This document shows, in pieces, positions 10,337 through 21,808 of a DNA stretch of 64,000 bases (position 1 is its first letter; each line of letters starts with the position of its first letter). This stretch comes from Plazaster borealis (Eukaryota; Echinodermata; Asteroidea; Forcipulatida; Labidiasteridae): contig CM037476.1 of assembly GCA_021014325.1 (NCBI GenBank), forward strand, positions 17,768,827 to 17,832,826, written 5' to 3'. The notes under the pieces were generated by a model. The model did no database searches. It saw only the letters and a program-made list of their open reading frames with translations, and was not told the DNA's origin. The position numbers and the translations under genes were made by a program.

Positions 10337-10708
10337 TTAAAGGCATCGTACACGTTTGGAAATTGTCAAAGACAGTGTTCTCACTTGGTGTATCCCAACA
10401 TATGCATAAAATAACAAACATGTGAAAATTTGGGCTCAATTGGTTATCGAAGTTGCAAGAAAATGATGAAAGAAAAAACACCCTTGTTGTACAAATTTGT
10501 GTGCTTTCAGATAGGAATAAAAACTTCTTGCAAGAAGTTTTATTATTTTAGTGAGAAATTACCTCTTTCTCAAAAACTACGTTACTTCAGAGGGAGTTGT
10601 TTCTCACAATGTTTTATACTATCAACAGCTCTCTGTTGCTCATTACCAAGTCAGTTTTTATGCTAATATATATTTTGAGTCATTACCAAACGTGTACGAT
10701 GCCTTTAA
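10337..10708 (+). mobile_element. Family A MITE, copy A3
   Basis: Complete, with TTAA at 10337-10340 and 10705-10708 and the TTCTTGCAAGAA palindromic centre. Confidence 0.92.
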
Positions 10709-10759
10709 TCAAGTGAGTGAGTCAGGATAAATAGTGAAAAGCCATGCTCAATTTGTTGG

Positions 10760-10955
10760 TCCCTCTATGTCGCAACTCTCTCAATACACAGTTCTGGTTT
10801 GACCGCAAGAGGTTGGAAACACAAAGGACAATATCAGATTTGGGAAGAAGGGAAAAAAGTAATTTATTAGTGAATGAGGCAGACTTAAAAGGGGAAGGCA
10901 AAGACAAAAAGTTGTTGGTCATTTTACGGATTAACAAAAAGATCGTAAAATGATT
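10760..10955 (+). repeat. Family D internal fragment (empty site for MITE A6)
   Basis: GACCGCAAGAGGTTGGAAACAC through GACTTAAAAGGGGAAGGC is paralogous to 16870-16972 plus 17345-17400, but without the MITE. It preserves a single TTAA at 10885-10888 where A6 is inserted in the other copy. Confidence 0.75.
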
Positions 10956-11044
10956 ATTCTCATGGTAAAGCTGCAACGTTACATTGTTTTACAAGTTGGG
11001 TCAATACAAAAGTAAATGATAAAACAAAATACAAAGTCAATGTT

Positions 11045-11444
11045 TTAAAGGGATTGTATAGGTTTGGTAATTGGAAACCAAAGTTTGTTTCAATCCATGT
11101 ATAGTTGTAGATATATACCATAAAACTAACCTGTGAAAATTTTATTTCAAAAGGTGGTAGCGTTTTTGAGCTATTGCTGAAAATCTGGAGCGGTTATGTC
11201 CACACAGGAAGAATAATCTGCAATTGGAATACACAATCTGAGAAACGTTACTACTGCAGTAATGCTTCTCAGATTCAAATTTTGGGGGATAAAAAGTGAT
11301 ATCTTTTTTCATAACCACAGTACTTTGAAGTGAAAAGTTTGTCAGAATGCATTATACTATCCAAAGCTGCTGTACTTCTTACCAAGTAAGTTTTTATTGC
11401 CATAAATTGTCAGAGTCATTACCAAGCGTATACAGACCATTTAA
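11045..11444 (+). mobile_element. Family B MITE, copy B3
   Basis: TTAA at both ends (11045-11048, 11441-11444). The interior has GGTGGTAGCGTTTTTGAG and an inverted centre where AATCTGAGAA pairs with TTCTCAGATT. Confidence 0.9.
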
Positions 11445-12045
11445 GGTTGAAAATATGTGTCAAACTTCATGGAGGTGACTGAATAACTAAACAATTGTGG
11501 TCATTGAGGATGTTTTTTTATTGTGTTGTCATGCACCCATGTCAGACCCAAGTAACCTTGCTCCAAGAGCAGGTTATTTCAGAGCCAACACTCCTCCAAA
11601 AGAGTTTTTACACATGGTTGTACCCGCAAGTTTACTATTTGTAGTTACTTCTTATTTTCATGCTACTTCCCTTTGCTCATACGCATGAAAAACAGTTTCC
11701 TTCTTATGGACAACACAAGAATAATACAAAGAAGCACATTCTTTTATTTCGGATGATTCTTGATTAATTTAAAGCATGGGAAAGTACTGATTAGTGGCAG
11801 GTATGAATGAAAGCAATGCTAGATACTAGCGGCATAACGGCGTGCACTGAATACAGTACGTCTTCACTGTTTTCTTATACCAGTCCGCTTCAATGCGCAA
11901 AAGAATGGTACATCACTAACCATTGTGCAATAACTATACAATACAAAAAGCCCATATAAACACGTGACCATGTTGGCGCGCTGAACAAACGAACCAAACC
12001 AAATTTGTCCACACCATGCATAGATTCAAACACCACATACGAGCA
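11445..12045. other. No gene seen
   Basis: Unique-looking sequence. A 63-codon open frame at 11497 has no family resemblance. Confidence 0.4.
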
Positions 12046-12327
12046 GGGCCCAATTTCATAGAGCTGCTTAACAGTCGATTGTGTGCTTACGTACGAGTTT
12101 CTATTTCATAGCGCTGCTAACCGTAAGCACACGAAAAGGCATGCTAACCTTCCGGTGCTTACTGCACGAAAACGAGTGACGCAACAATGCAAAACCATTG
12201 TGAACGTGCAAGGTGGCTGCCGTATTTTCTTGCTAACCTGTGAAATATGCTAAGGCTTAAGCAAATTTTTCTGCTACAGTTAGCACGAAAATTTGCTTAC
12301 CGTTAAGCAGCGCTATGAAATTGGGCT
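12046..12327. mobile_element. Family E element, longer variant
   Basis: GGGCCCAATTTCATAGAGCT on the left and GCAGCGCTATGAAATTGGGC on the right. An internal second ATTTCATAGCGCTGCTAACC suggests a partial duplication of the left end. Confidence 0.8.
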
Positions 12328-12717
12328 CAGGTTACTTGGCTCTAGCCAGGATGAGCCACGTGGTCGTAGGAGCTACTTGATAGCACTAGGGGTTAGACAG
12401 ACCTGGGGTCGACCCAGGGAAGCTACTCCAATGCACCCAATCTATGTACTTGTGTATGTGGTACTGTGTACAAATCCTATGGGACTTGCTCCAGAAAGTT
12501 AGAGTCCAACAACAATAGAACAATAGAAGGGAACGATCAGAGACCCTGGATGGACACCATTGTGTGGATGTGTAGGGGTGGGTGGAGGTAGAGGAATTGG
12601 GGGGGGGGGTTAGTGACTTGTGTCGTTACGGTGCATCAAAAGTCAAGCATCCTGTTGTTGGTTACATACAAACTTAAGTATTGTGTGGTGTGGTGTGCTG
12701 AATGAAAAATCAAATCT

Positions 12718-12920
12718 GGGCCCAGTTTTATAGCGCTGGTTTAAAACCAGAAAATAATGCTTTTTAACCATTTTCTGCTCTGCACAAAATGAGCAGGATT
12801 CTAGGCGGTGATTTCATTTGAGAAATTGCATTTTTTGCCTGTGACCTCATTCTGGTAAGCATAATTTTGTTGTGCTTACCTACTTTTTGTGCTTATGAGC
12901 AGCTCTATGAAATGGGGCCC
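12718..12920. mobile_element. Family E element
   Basis: GGGCCCAGTTTTATAGCGCT pairs with AGCTCTATGAAATGGGGCCC. About 203 bp. Confidence 0.85.
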
Positions 12921-13580
12921 AGGTTTGAACATGGAGCATATGTAAATTAGTGAAGTAAAGAAGTGGGGGGGAGACTGCTCAGAACCCTTGCCCTTCTTGC
13001 CCCCTCCCAAAAAAAAAAAAATTAGAGCCAACAAAAATTTAAGCATAAATGAATGGTTCGATACATAACCCTTTAGAGACCATTCATTTCTGTATAATCA
13101 TCAAAAAACGCCCAGACTTTGCTAATATTGTTCATTTCTTGAATCAAATTTTGTCAGTAAAAATGTCAACAGAAATAACACGAAACAGAAAATTTAGTTT
13201 TTGTGTTTAGAATTCGGGATACTATGTTAACATACTACATTGGAAAATTTCATATCCCGACATGACCTTTACTTTGACCTCTTTCTGTGAATGGAAGTAG
13301 GTCAAACTTTGCAGCTGTTTGCGGCCCGCCGCTATGGACATTTTGGAACAAGCCTCTTGTGGCCGCTATGGTCTTTAAAAGGGTTATATAGCTTCCCCAA
13401 ATTATGTCTTTGTCCCCGCTTGCCCGACCAAATGAGATGTCTCATTATGCCACCATTGCACATGTACATGATGTGTTCAGATTTGCGCAATAACTGTACA
13501 AATGATTGAATTAAAAACAAATCTAATTATTAACAAAAACAATAATGATAATAGTTTGTATTTTTGCATCTAAAAGCCTG
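12921..13580. other. No gene seen
   Basis: Unique-looking sequence with homopolymer runs near 12965 and 13010. Two overlapping frames of 60-70 codons at 13291-13520 lie on opposite strands without recognisable content. Confidence 0.4.
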
Positions 13581-13954
13581 TTAAAGATATCATACACGTT
13601 TGGTAATGACTCAAAACAAATCTTAGCATAAAAAACTTACTTGGTAACAAGCAACGGAGAGCTGTTGATAGTATAAAATATTGTAGGAAACGACTCCCTC
13701 TGAAGTAATGTAGTTTTTGAGAAAGAGGTAATTTCTCACTAAAATAATAAAAACTTCTTGCAAGAAGTTTTTATTCCTATCTGAAAGCACACAAATTTGT
13801 ACAACAAGGGTGTTTTTCTTTCATTATTTTCTTGCAACTTCGATGACCAATTGAGCCCAAATTTTCACAGGCTTGTTATTTTATGCATATGTTGGGATAC
13901 ACCAAGTGAGAACACTGGTCTTTGACAATTTCCAAACATTTTCAGTGCCTTTAA
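13581..13954 (-). mobile_element. Family A MITE, copy A4
   Basis: Complete with TTAA at 13581-13584 and 13951-13954 and a perfect TTCTTGCAAGAA centre. Confidence 0.9.
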
Positions 13955-14129
13955 ATTGGTCTTGTGAAGTGGTGGGGGGTTTTCTGAAAATCGGCAAAAA
14001 ATGTTACTGATATGTTTACGATCGAGGGTTGTTCTGGACCAAATTCCAGTCAAACTGATAAGCACAAGTAGTTGGATGGTTGGTAGTATTTGTTACAACT
14101 AAAGAATGTCAAAAAACTAATGTTGTACA

Positions 14130-14440
14130 TAAATACCCTATTATTTGTGTTTTGTCCATAAACCGATGTGTGTGATGCACTGTATACTCAGTACTTAAGA
14201 ATCGATTTAAAACCATTGCAGTACCCGCTGTTAGGATTCGAACTGCCTCTAGATAGCTACTGGGCAAGCTCGGTGGTCTAGTGGTAAGACATGTGCTCTA
14301 GAATGGCAAAAGTTCGAATCCAACCCAAGTAATATGCCTGTGGAATTTTTTATCACAAGACTCAGGCGGAAAAGCACTGAGTCAGGCTTGGAATTTCGTC
14401 GTTGAGAGGGCAAGGCCAGTTTCACTTTGCAAAGGGCACT
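14130..14440 (+). mobile_element. Two tRNA-headed short SINEs in opposite directions
   Basis: On the plus strand GCTCGGTGGTCTAGTGGTAA (A box) is followed by AGTTCGAATCCAACCC (B box) near 14270-14330. An inverted piece with TTAGGATTCGAACTGCC lies just before it. The body CTGTGGAATTTTTTATCACA matches the copy at 30720-30890. Confidence 0.7.
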
Positions 14441-14576
14441 TGCATTTGAAAATTAGAGTACAATTGAGTTACTTTCTGTACTCACAAGTACAGACTATTT
14501 TTTCCACTAGTACAAGTCAAGTAAAGAAAGCAGTTTTTGTGAGTTAGGGTAGAGGTGCAAGTAGATTTTTATGCGG

Positions 14577-14905
14577 TAGTAATTATCAAAGACCAGTATC
14601 TGCACTTTATATGACTCAACAAAAACATGACATTTTTAAGCTCAACCGGTCATCATAGTCACAATTTATTTTTTGAAAACCCCCATTATACATTTTTGTT
14701 TTCACTCTTTTCAAACATCAAATGTTAGTCTTCTGATATTAAAAGTAATTATTTCACAAATTTAAAAAAAACCTTTAACATTTCAGGCAAAACTATTTCA
14801 AGGGAAGTTTTTCCACCATGACCAATCTTCATACCACACAAGTCGTCTGTGAATCTTTGAACATTTATATTTTCAATCTTTAAACCAAAGTTCGCACACC
14901 CAAAG
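14577..14905 (+). repeat. Family C MITE-like element
   Basis: TTATCAAAGACCAGTATC near the left; AAACATTTCAGGC-type sequence and TTTCCACCATGACC in the right half; ends TTCGCACACCC. Same order as copies at 20937, 31683 and 52503. Confidence 0.7.
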
Positions 14906-15611
14906 TATAGTTCACAGAAAGTGGTTCGGAGTAGAGTACAATTCCACCTTTAAGAGTCCAGCAACAACAACCTTTCCCCCCAGCCATGTGTTCAAGCAAT
15001 CAGTGCCTGGAAACCCAAGACAATAACCGGACGCGGGTCAACAAAATAATTTTCGACAGTTCGAATATTAGGAGCTCATATTCGCCAGTTGATATCCAAG
15101 TGAAAATCTCAAGGTTTTTGTCTAAGGCCACACAACAAAAAATTGTTAATCCCTTTTTTTTTAAAGGTTTGGGGTGGAACAGCGGTTTTTTATTTATTTA
15201 TATATATTTTTTAAATTGAGTTTTATTGACATGGCAAAATATTAAATAAACTATAAAGAGATTATCACAATCACTATAAAACAGAGGGTTTGTGTGAGTT
15301 TGATGTTTTTAGTTGTTTTGTTAAACCAATTTAACTCCTAGATGACATTTTCTGTAAACATTTTCAAAAAACTAAAACGCAGTTGAAGAAGTGTTCATGT
15401 TTTTTCAAACATGAATAACCTTTCTTCAAACATATGTTCAAACCTAACTGTGTGTGCGGCGCAGACCGGATCCAAATTTGACTGAAAAGATCATTGAAAA
15501 GGCCCTTTTTATGAAAAGGGTTTCGTAGGGTAGGGTGGAGACAATCAACAATTGATTTTTTGATGTGGCCTAATATTGGGAATTTTCTTTTCTGCTGCGT
15601 TGCATGCTCAT
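14906..15611. other. No gene seen
   Basis: AT-rich with poly-T runs around 15150 and 15200. No repeat or exon recognised. Confidence 0.4.
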
Positions 15612-15840
15612 TGTTAGAAACGACCCCCTTTGAAGTAATGTAGTTTTAGAGAACAAGGTAATTTTTCAACAACAAATTTGAATCCGAGAAAGGCTTCAGG
15701 CATCTGAAAACACACAATTCTATGCAACAAGGGTGTTTTTTCTTTCATCATTTTCTTGCAATTTCGATGACCGATTGAGCCCAAATTTTCACAGGTTTGT
15801 TATTTTATGCATATGTTGGGATACACCACGTGAGGATACT
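15612..15840 (-). mobile_element. Family A MITE, copy A5, truncated at both ends
   Basis: Holds the middle of family A (GAAACGACCCCC...GGGATACACCACGTGAGG) with a different, non-palindromic centre (AATCCGAGAAAGGCTTC). Both TTAA ends are gone. Confidence 0.8.
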
Positions 15841-15884
15841 GCAATAGATGTAATAATTGCATTGGAGATCAAGAATGACATTAA

Positions 15885-16015
15885 TTTGGTTTTGCCCTAC
15901 ACTGATGATGTCGGTTCGAATCCCACCTGAGTATTATGCCTGTGATTATTTCCCCTGTAGGACCAGGGAAATCACCGAGTATACAGTGCTTATCAAACAT
16001 TGGTGTAATAACAAA
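15885..16015 (+). mobile_element. tRNA-headed SINE fragment
   Basis: B box GGTTCGAATCCCACC, then GAGTATTATGCCTGTG and ACCGAGTATACAGTGCTTA, as in the SINE at 30560-30890. Confidence 0.65.
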
Positions 16016-16029
16016 ATTAGAAATATAAA

Positions 16030-16972
16030 CTAGCTGTTGCAAACTGCTTACCAACCAAAAGGACCTAATGTGTTGTAAGATGGGGTAACTTTGAGAGGGT
16101 TGCATTAATTTTTTTAACCAGGGGTTAAGTCGCGATGTGCAGCTTCTATGGTAGTATGATTAGGAAAACAAGTAACCTTTAAAATTTATATTTGTAGTTA
16201 ATCTACATTTTCAGAGTGAATAATAATATATTAAAAAATATGTTTATATATATGTATTTTTTAACTTTTTAAAAATATATGTATAACTTATTAACAAAAC
16301 ATTTTAAACGAGGCTGGTTTCTTTAATCACTGTGCGTTGCATCAAATGTAAAGAAAACACACCGTTTACGTCTATATCAAGCTTTTTTCCCCTTTTTTTC
16401 CCTCTATTTAACACAAAACATATATTAGCTGCCAAAGTTGCCCCAAACCCGGGGTAACTTTAGCAGCACATTAATTGACCCTCAGTGGTTTAATGGAGAA
16501 AATTATTTTAACTGTTCATGATCCCTAGGGTAGAGGATGCCCCTAATGTCACATAAAAGTTAAAATAAGCATCCAGCTACAACCATGGACAAATATTACT
16601 GCACCATTCATACAAAAACCTGCCAAAGTTACCCCATTTTACGGTATAAATGCAAACAATTTGTTAATGGCCTCACATTTCGACCCTGGAACAGTTTTTT
16701 TCTCAAAGGCTTAAATGAAAACACAACACAACACACATGTTATGCATGTTGTGTCTACTCCTGTGACAGAAGTCATGTGTAAAGAAATGAAGAGAGAGAG
16801 AGGCAGAAAGCACACAGAAAAAGCAAGGGAGGAATTATGAAGAATTCAAAGGGGGGTAGAGGGAAGTGGCTGGTTTGACCACAAGAGGTTGGAAACACAG
16901 AAGACAAAATCAGAGGTGGGAAGAGAGACAAAAAGTAATTAGTGAATTCATAGAGCTAGGTGAATTACATAC
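16030..16972 (+). mobile_element. Family D element, second copy, interrupted by family F
   Basis: CTAGCTGTTGCAAACTGC at 16030 continues, after family F, with GGTATAAATGCAAACAA and a decayed hammerhead-like end (TTCGACCCTGG). The body runs through GAGAGGCAGAAAGC to GACCACAAGAGGTTGG. The right inverted end was not found. Confidence 0.7.
16074..16642. mobile_element. Family F inverted-repeat element inside family D
   Basis: The left end GTAAGATGGGGTAACTTTG is inverted at the right end as CAAAGTTACCCCATTTTAC. It splits the family D sequence GGACCTA..GGTATAAATG that is continuous in the copy at 4538. About 569 bp, no coding frame. Confidence 0.85.
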
Positions 16973-17348
16973 TTAAAGGCACTGAACACGTTTTGTAATT
17001 GTCAAAGACCAGTGTTCTCACTTGGTGTATCCCAACATATGCATAAAATAACAAGCCTGTGAAAATTTGGGTTCAATTGGTCATCGAAGTTGCAAGAAAA
17101 TGTTGAAAGAAAAAACACCCTTGTTGTACAAATTTGTGTGCTTTCCGATAGGAATAAAAGGCCTCTTGCAAGAAGTCTTTTATTATTTCAGTGAGAAATT
17201 ACCTCTTTCTCAAAAACTACGTTACTTCAGAGGGAGTCGTTTCTCACAATGTTTTATACTATCAACAGCTCTCCGTTGCTCGTTACCAAGTCAGTTTTTA
17301 TGTTAATATATATTTTGAGTAATTACCAAACGTGTACAGTGCCTTTAA
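16973..17348 (+). mobile_element. Family A MITE, copy A6
   Basis: TTAA at 16973-16976 and 17345-17348. The centre reads GGCCTCTTGCAAGAAGTC, so the palindrome is slightly imperfect. The paralogous site at 10885 has one TTAA and no insertion, confirming TTAA target duplication. Confidence 0.93.
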
Positions 17349-17915
17349 AAGGGGGATATCTGTGAAAAAAGAAGAAGGCAGAGACAAAATGTTGTTAATC
17401 AATTCCTTCTTGGATGTTCAGACCATGGGGTTGATTGGTCTGGAGGCGCCTAAGCCACAGTTTCTCTCTACTCAGACGAACAGTCTCTCTATTGTTACCT
17501 CGTGCCCCAATGCCTCAGTGCCTATAAAATAGAAAATATAACTCATATATCTCTTTAAACTTCAATTACGACAAAAAGTTTTCAGCGGCACGTACATGGG
17601 ACATCCCATGCACTTTGGATTCTGTTTGTGGTGCTATAGGGATGGCGTGACTGAATTGTGTTTTGCTTAATCATCAAAAAAATATGAACTCCAGTCCAAT
17701 CTGGCTGTCACCAGATTGCTGAAAAGGGGATTTCTGAAAAAGATTGTTGAAAAGGGTCGATAAGAAGGAACATTTACTGGTACCTGGTATGTGTTTCACA
17801 TGACACAATGTTGTTCATGTTCATTGTGAATGTTCCTGTACAAGCACTGTGCAATTCAGCCTTGGGCTTCAAGGAGTGTTTGAATAAACCATAATAGTAA
17901 TAATAATTGGTAAAT
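17349..17915. other. Remainder of family D-like sequence, then no gene
   Basis: 17345 to about 17400 continues the family D body. The rest shows nothing recognised apart from a short AAT-rich patch near 17890. Confidence 0.4.
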
Positions 17916-18206
17916 GTCAAAGACCTGTAAACACTTTTGATGTGACCCGACATATAAATGAAATAACAAAACCTGTTGAAAATTCGAGCTCAATCGATCG
18001 TCGGAGAAAAATAATGAAAAATCCCCTTACATGTTTTTGTTACATGTTACATTGTGTATTTTCATTACTGGTTATTCTTCCTGAGTGGAGATAGCCACTC
18101 CGGATTTCCAGCGATATCTCAAAAACGCTACTTTTGAAATAAAATTTTTACAGGGTTAGTTTTATTGTACAGTGTATATATCTACATTTATATAGGATTA
18201 AAATTC
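17916..18206. repeat. Fused family A and family B fragments
   Basis: 17916-18030 has GTCAAAGACCTGTAAACAC and ATAACAAAACCTG, as the left of family A. From about 18064 the sequence switches to reverse family B (TTATTCTTCCTGAGTGG, ATATCTCAAAAACGC). It is either a hybrid element or two abutting truncated copies. Confidence 0.6.
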
Positions 18207-18454
18207 AAATGGAATTCCCTCTAAAGATTTGCACAGAAACAGCAAAAAAGTGGGTTTTTTTTTCCTTTTCTTTTTTAAATGAGAAATTGCCTAACATCAC
18301 AAGGCCGGACGGCGACTTCAAGGTGAGGGCTACACTTAATCGATTTGGGTTGTCAACCCAAATCAACTGTCACCAGGGGCACGATGCCACCTACTCCTGG
18401 GGCTGAAACTGGGATAGTCCTTTCACAGTCTGTAAGGATGTAGGCATGGGTATC

Positions 18455-18645
18455 ATCCACTAGGAGCCCGGCTGGTAGAGCAGAATGCGATACCTTCCGA
18501 ACCTTTTACAAAGCTTTTATGGTTGAGTGCCTTGCTCAAGGGCACAAGTGTCATGACTGGGTATCGAACCCACACTCTGCTGCTGACAACACCGGAGCTT
18601 CGGTCTGGTGAATTAGACGCTTGGCCACATGACACGCCCATAAAT
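18455..18645 (-). mobile_element. tRNA-derived SINE head and body
   Basis: The reverse complement gives GTCATGTGGCCAAGCGTC (A-box region), then GAGTGTGGGTTCGATACCC (B box) and CATGACACTTGTGCCCTTGA, as in S1 and the copy at 27195. Confidence 0.75.
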
Positions 18646-19098
18646 AGTACAATTTCAGTATTTCAAAAGATATTAGAATATTAACTATTCTTTATTATGA
18701 AACAGTAAAAAAAGTAAATTTCAATTCTGTACACAGATGTCATCCCCCACCTCCGGCATCTACCAACTTTTCATTTTGGAAAAACGAAATAAAGTAAAAC
18801 TTAAGTAAACATTAGAAATTAAATGTTTGTTGAAATACAAACATACGGTGTTTGGGTTTTCAATGAATGGTACTATGATATTTGATAATGTCATAAAATA
18901 TTGTAATGACATGCATGTTTTGTTGTGTTTTAATAAATAAACGCAAGATGGGTTTTTAAGGTGAATCCTTTTGCCATTTCAAACAATGTCAAATTGTTTG
19001 ATTTTTCTAGATTTTTCTAGATCTTTTAAAAATATTTTGTGTAATTCTGGAGTCTTTCCAGTCATCAATGTTGATTTTTAATATTTGGGTGAGTGCTC

Positions 19099-20043
19099 TA
19101 TGTTCCGACACCCCTATTGCCAACAACCTTATGTTCCGATAACTCCTACGCTAGTGTTAGGGTTTAGGGTTAGGATCAGGAACATACATTTGTAGGGGTG
19201 TCGGAACATAGGGGTGTCGAAACATAGGGGTTTCGGAACATAAAGGTCTCGGAACATAGGGGTGACGAAACATCATAATGTCGGGACATAGGCCTAGGGG
19301 TGTTGGAACATAGGGGTTTCAGAACATAGGGGTTTCGGAACATAGGGGTGTCGAAACATATTAATGTCGGAACATAGGAGTGTTGGAACATAGGGGTTTC
19401 GGAACATAGGGATTTCGGAACATAGGGGTGTCGAAACCTAGGGGTGTCGGAACATAGGGGTTTCGGAACATAGGGGTGACGAAACATCATAGTGCCGGGA
19501 CATAGGAGTGTTGGAACATAGGGGTTTCAGAACACAGGGGTTTCGGAACATAGGGGTGTCGAAACATATTAATGTCGGAACATAGGAGTGTTGGAACATA
19601 GGGGTTTCGGAACATAGGGATTTCGGAACATAGGGGTGTCGAAACCTAGGGGTGTCGGAACACAGGGGTTTCGGAACATAGGGGTGTCGAAACATATTAA
19701 TGTCGGAACATAGGAGTGTTGGAACATAGGGGTTTCGGAACATAGGGATTTCGGAACATAGGGGTGTCGAAACCTAGGGGTGTCGGAACATAGGGATTTC
19801 GGAACATAGGGGTGTCGAAACCTAGGGGTGTCGGAACATAGGGGTTTCGGAACATAGGGGTGACGAAACATCATAATGTCGGGACATAGGAGTGTTGGAA
19901 CATAGGGGTTTCGGTACATAGGGGTTTCGGAACATAGGGGTGTCGAAACACAGGGGTGTCGGAACATAGGGGTTTTGGAACATAGGGGTGTCGGAACATA
20001 GGGGTGTCGAAACACAGGGGTGTCAAAACATACATGTAGGTGT
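19099..20043 (+). repeat. 16-bp minisatellite with telomere-like edge
   Basis: The array is built from 16-bp units such as TCGGAACATAGGGGTG, TCGGAACATAGGGGTT and TCGAAACATAGGGGTG. Variant units (TAATGTCGGGACATAGGAGT) recur at intervals. Two inverted units stand at the left edge, next to GTTAGGGTTTAGGGTTAGG (19158-19176). The long minus-strand frames are translations of the unit. Confidence 0.93.
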
Positions 20044-20393
20044 GAAACCTAGCCAGTCTAAAATAACTGCCCAGTGCTTAAGGTCTATTCACATTGAGTA
20101 AATCATTATTTGTGTGGTATATGCGTTTGGGCTTATTGACTTTTTTTAAGGTTTGGCTTCTTAAAGTTTCTCATCTGCCTAAGTCATATCGTTTGAGACT
20201 AACACTTCGATTCATTGTAATCGTGTCTTTTATTTTTCTTAAGTATTTCATAATCTGTATGATTATCTTAAATTGTTCTGTAGGCCTATTTCTTAAATTG
20301 CTCCTATTTTTAATCTCTGTAGAGCACCTCGGGACCCTGTTTTGGGTTAAGGGCGCTATATAAAAGCCGTTTATTATTATTATTATTATTAGT
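20044..20393 (+). mobile_element. LINE- or SINE-type 3' end with ATT tail
   Basis: Ends GGGCGCTATATAAAAGCCG followed by (TTATTA)n, the tail type seen at 27640 and 40618. The upstream part is T-rich and has no recognised domain. Confidence 0.55.
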
Positions 20394-20835
20394 TGTGCAT
20401 TCTACACCCCAATCCAACTTCCCCGTAGCACAAATGTACACTCCGCCAGAGTTAACAGAGATACTTTAATCCTGCTGTTTGCCCTTCAAATTACACCACG
20501 GACGTGACGGTTAATTAAACTTAAACATCCACTGCGAGACAGGATCAGTCGGTTTCAATTATTAACCAAATGTTATTCTACCGAACAATATGCAATGATC
20601 ATTGTTGAGGAACATGAATTATTATTTATTAATTTTTTTGAGGGGGAGGAGCGGGGGGTGGGGGGGGGGGCTTCAAGTGTGAAGGCATAACATGTTCGTG
20701 TACGGCTTGCTGTTGTGGCAATTTAGAAACGTTGTAAAAATATAATTAAGGCCGTGTCAGAATCCAAACCGATAAGAGCATAGCATTTACTTTACGGAAA
20801 TGTTAATGGCAGTTGTTGTATGACAACTTTGGGGA
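20394..20835. other. No gene seen
   Basis: Unique sequence with a G-rich run at 20640-20670. Confidence 0.4.
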
Positions 20836-20936
20836 TCAGGTTGGCTAAGTGGTTTCTTTCCCTGCCTTTCACCTCTGTGGACCCCGGTTCGAATCCCACC
20901 TCAATTCAATTCAATTCAATTTCTCGCTGCAGACCT
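20836..20936 (+). mobile_element. tRNA-headed SINE fragment with AATTC repeats
   Basis: GGTTGGCTAAGTGG (A box) and CCCGGTTCGAATCCCACC (B box) are followed by about four AATTC units. Confidence 0.6.
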
Positions 20937-21270
20937 TAAGGGGTGTGTACAACATTGGTAAGGTTGAAAATATAAATGTTCACAGATTTGCACATAACTT
21001 ACACGGTATAAAGATGGTCATGGTAGAAAACCTCCCTTGAAATAGTTTTGCTTGAAATGCTATAGTTTTTAGGAAATGAGTAAAACAATTATTCTTTATT
21101 ACAAAATCCGATGTTTGAAAACAGTCAAAATATATAATGGGGTTTTTCACTGCTTTCTCATGACTCAGAAGACCGATTTAGCTTAAACTTTCACAGGTTC
21201 GTTATTTTTTTGTATATGTTGGTTCATATCAAGTGTGGATACTGGTCTTTTACAATAACCAATGTTGTAC
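20937..21270 (-). repeat. Family C MITE-like element, complete
   Basis: GGGTGTGTACAACATTGGT on the left mirrors ACCAATGTTGTAC on the right. The interior has ATGGTCATGGTAGAAAAC and a TTTCACAGGTTCGTTATT portion related to families A and B. Confidence 0.75.
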
Positions 21271-21452
21271 ATTTTCTTTTTATTCCTATTGCATGCTTGC
21301 GACAGATTTCCACTCATAGGCATCGTGACCTTCCAGTTACTTTTTCAGTTTTTGTTTGTTTGTTTTTCGGGTTTTGTTAGGAACCATCCCTAGTAAAGTT
21401 TCTAAATTCTAGGTCTGTACCTGCCATGTGGTGTACATTTGACTATCTCTTA

Positions 21453-21808
21453 CAGGGCTCAAATGTAGGGGAGAAAATCCACAAGACTACAGGGTTTGTA
21501 GCTCAAAATGTTTACTGGACCAGATGGGTTTTTTTTACAAGACCATTCATAAGAAAGCATTTGAACCATTTTTATTTGAACAAGCACCGAGAGAAGATTG
21601 ATCTCATTTGTAATATGGGCAAGTATTCTTCAATACTCAACAGAATTGAAAGATTTGAACTGTTTTAATTTTGAACAAGCACCAAGAGAAAGATATATCT
21701 CATTTTTGTAATATGGGCAAGTATTCTTCAATACTCAACAGAATTGAAAGATTTTTATCAGACTGAAAGTCAACATTTGAACAAAAACACAAGACGTCCT
21801 GGATTGTA
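21453..21808 (-). repeat. Family G element
   Basis: Reverse copy starting AGGGCTCAAATGTAGGGGAG, with a roughly 70-bp segment (TTGAACAAGCACC...ACAGAATTGAAAG) tandemly repeated at 21577-21660 and 21670-21750. Confidence 0.7.

Noticed and set aside
19158..19176. True telomere or chromosome end
   Set aside because: Only three imperfect TTAGGG-type units, inside continuous sequence; interstitial.
19176..20015. Minus-strand frames of 101-148 codons rich in FRHPYVP
   Set aside because: Direct translation of the 16-bp minisatellite; unit variants merely avoid stops.
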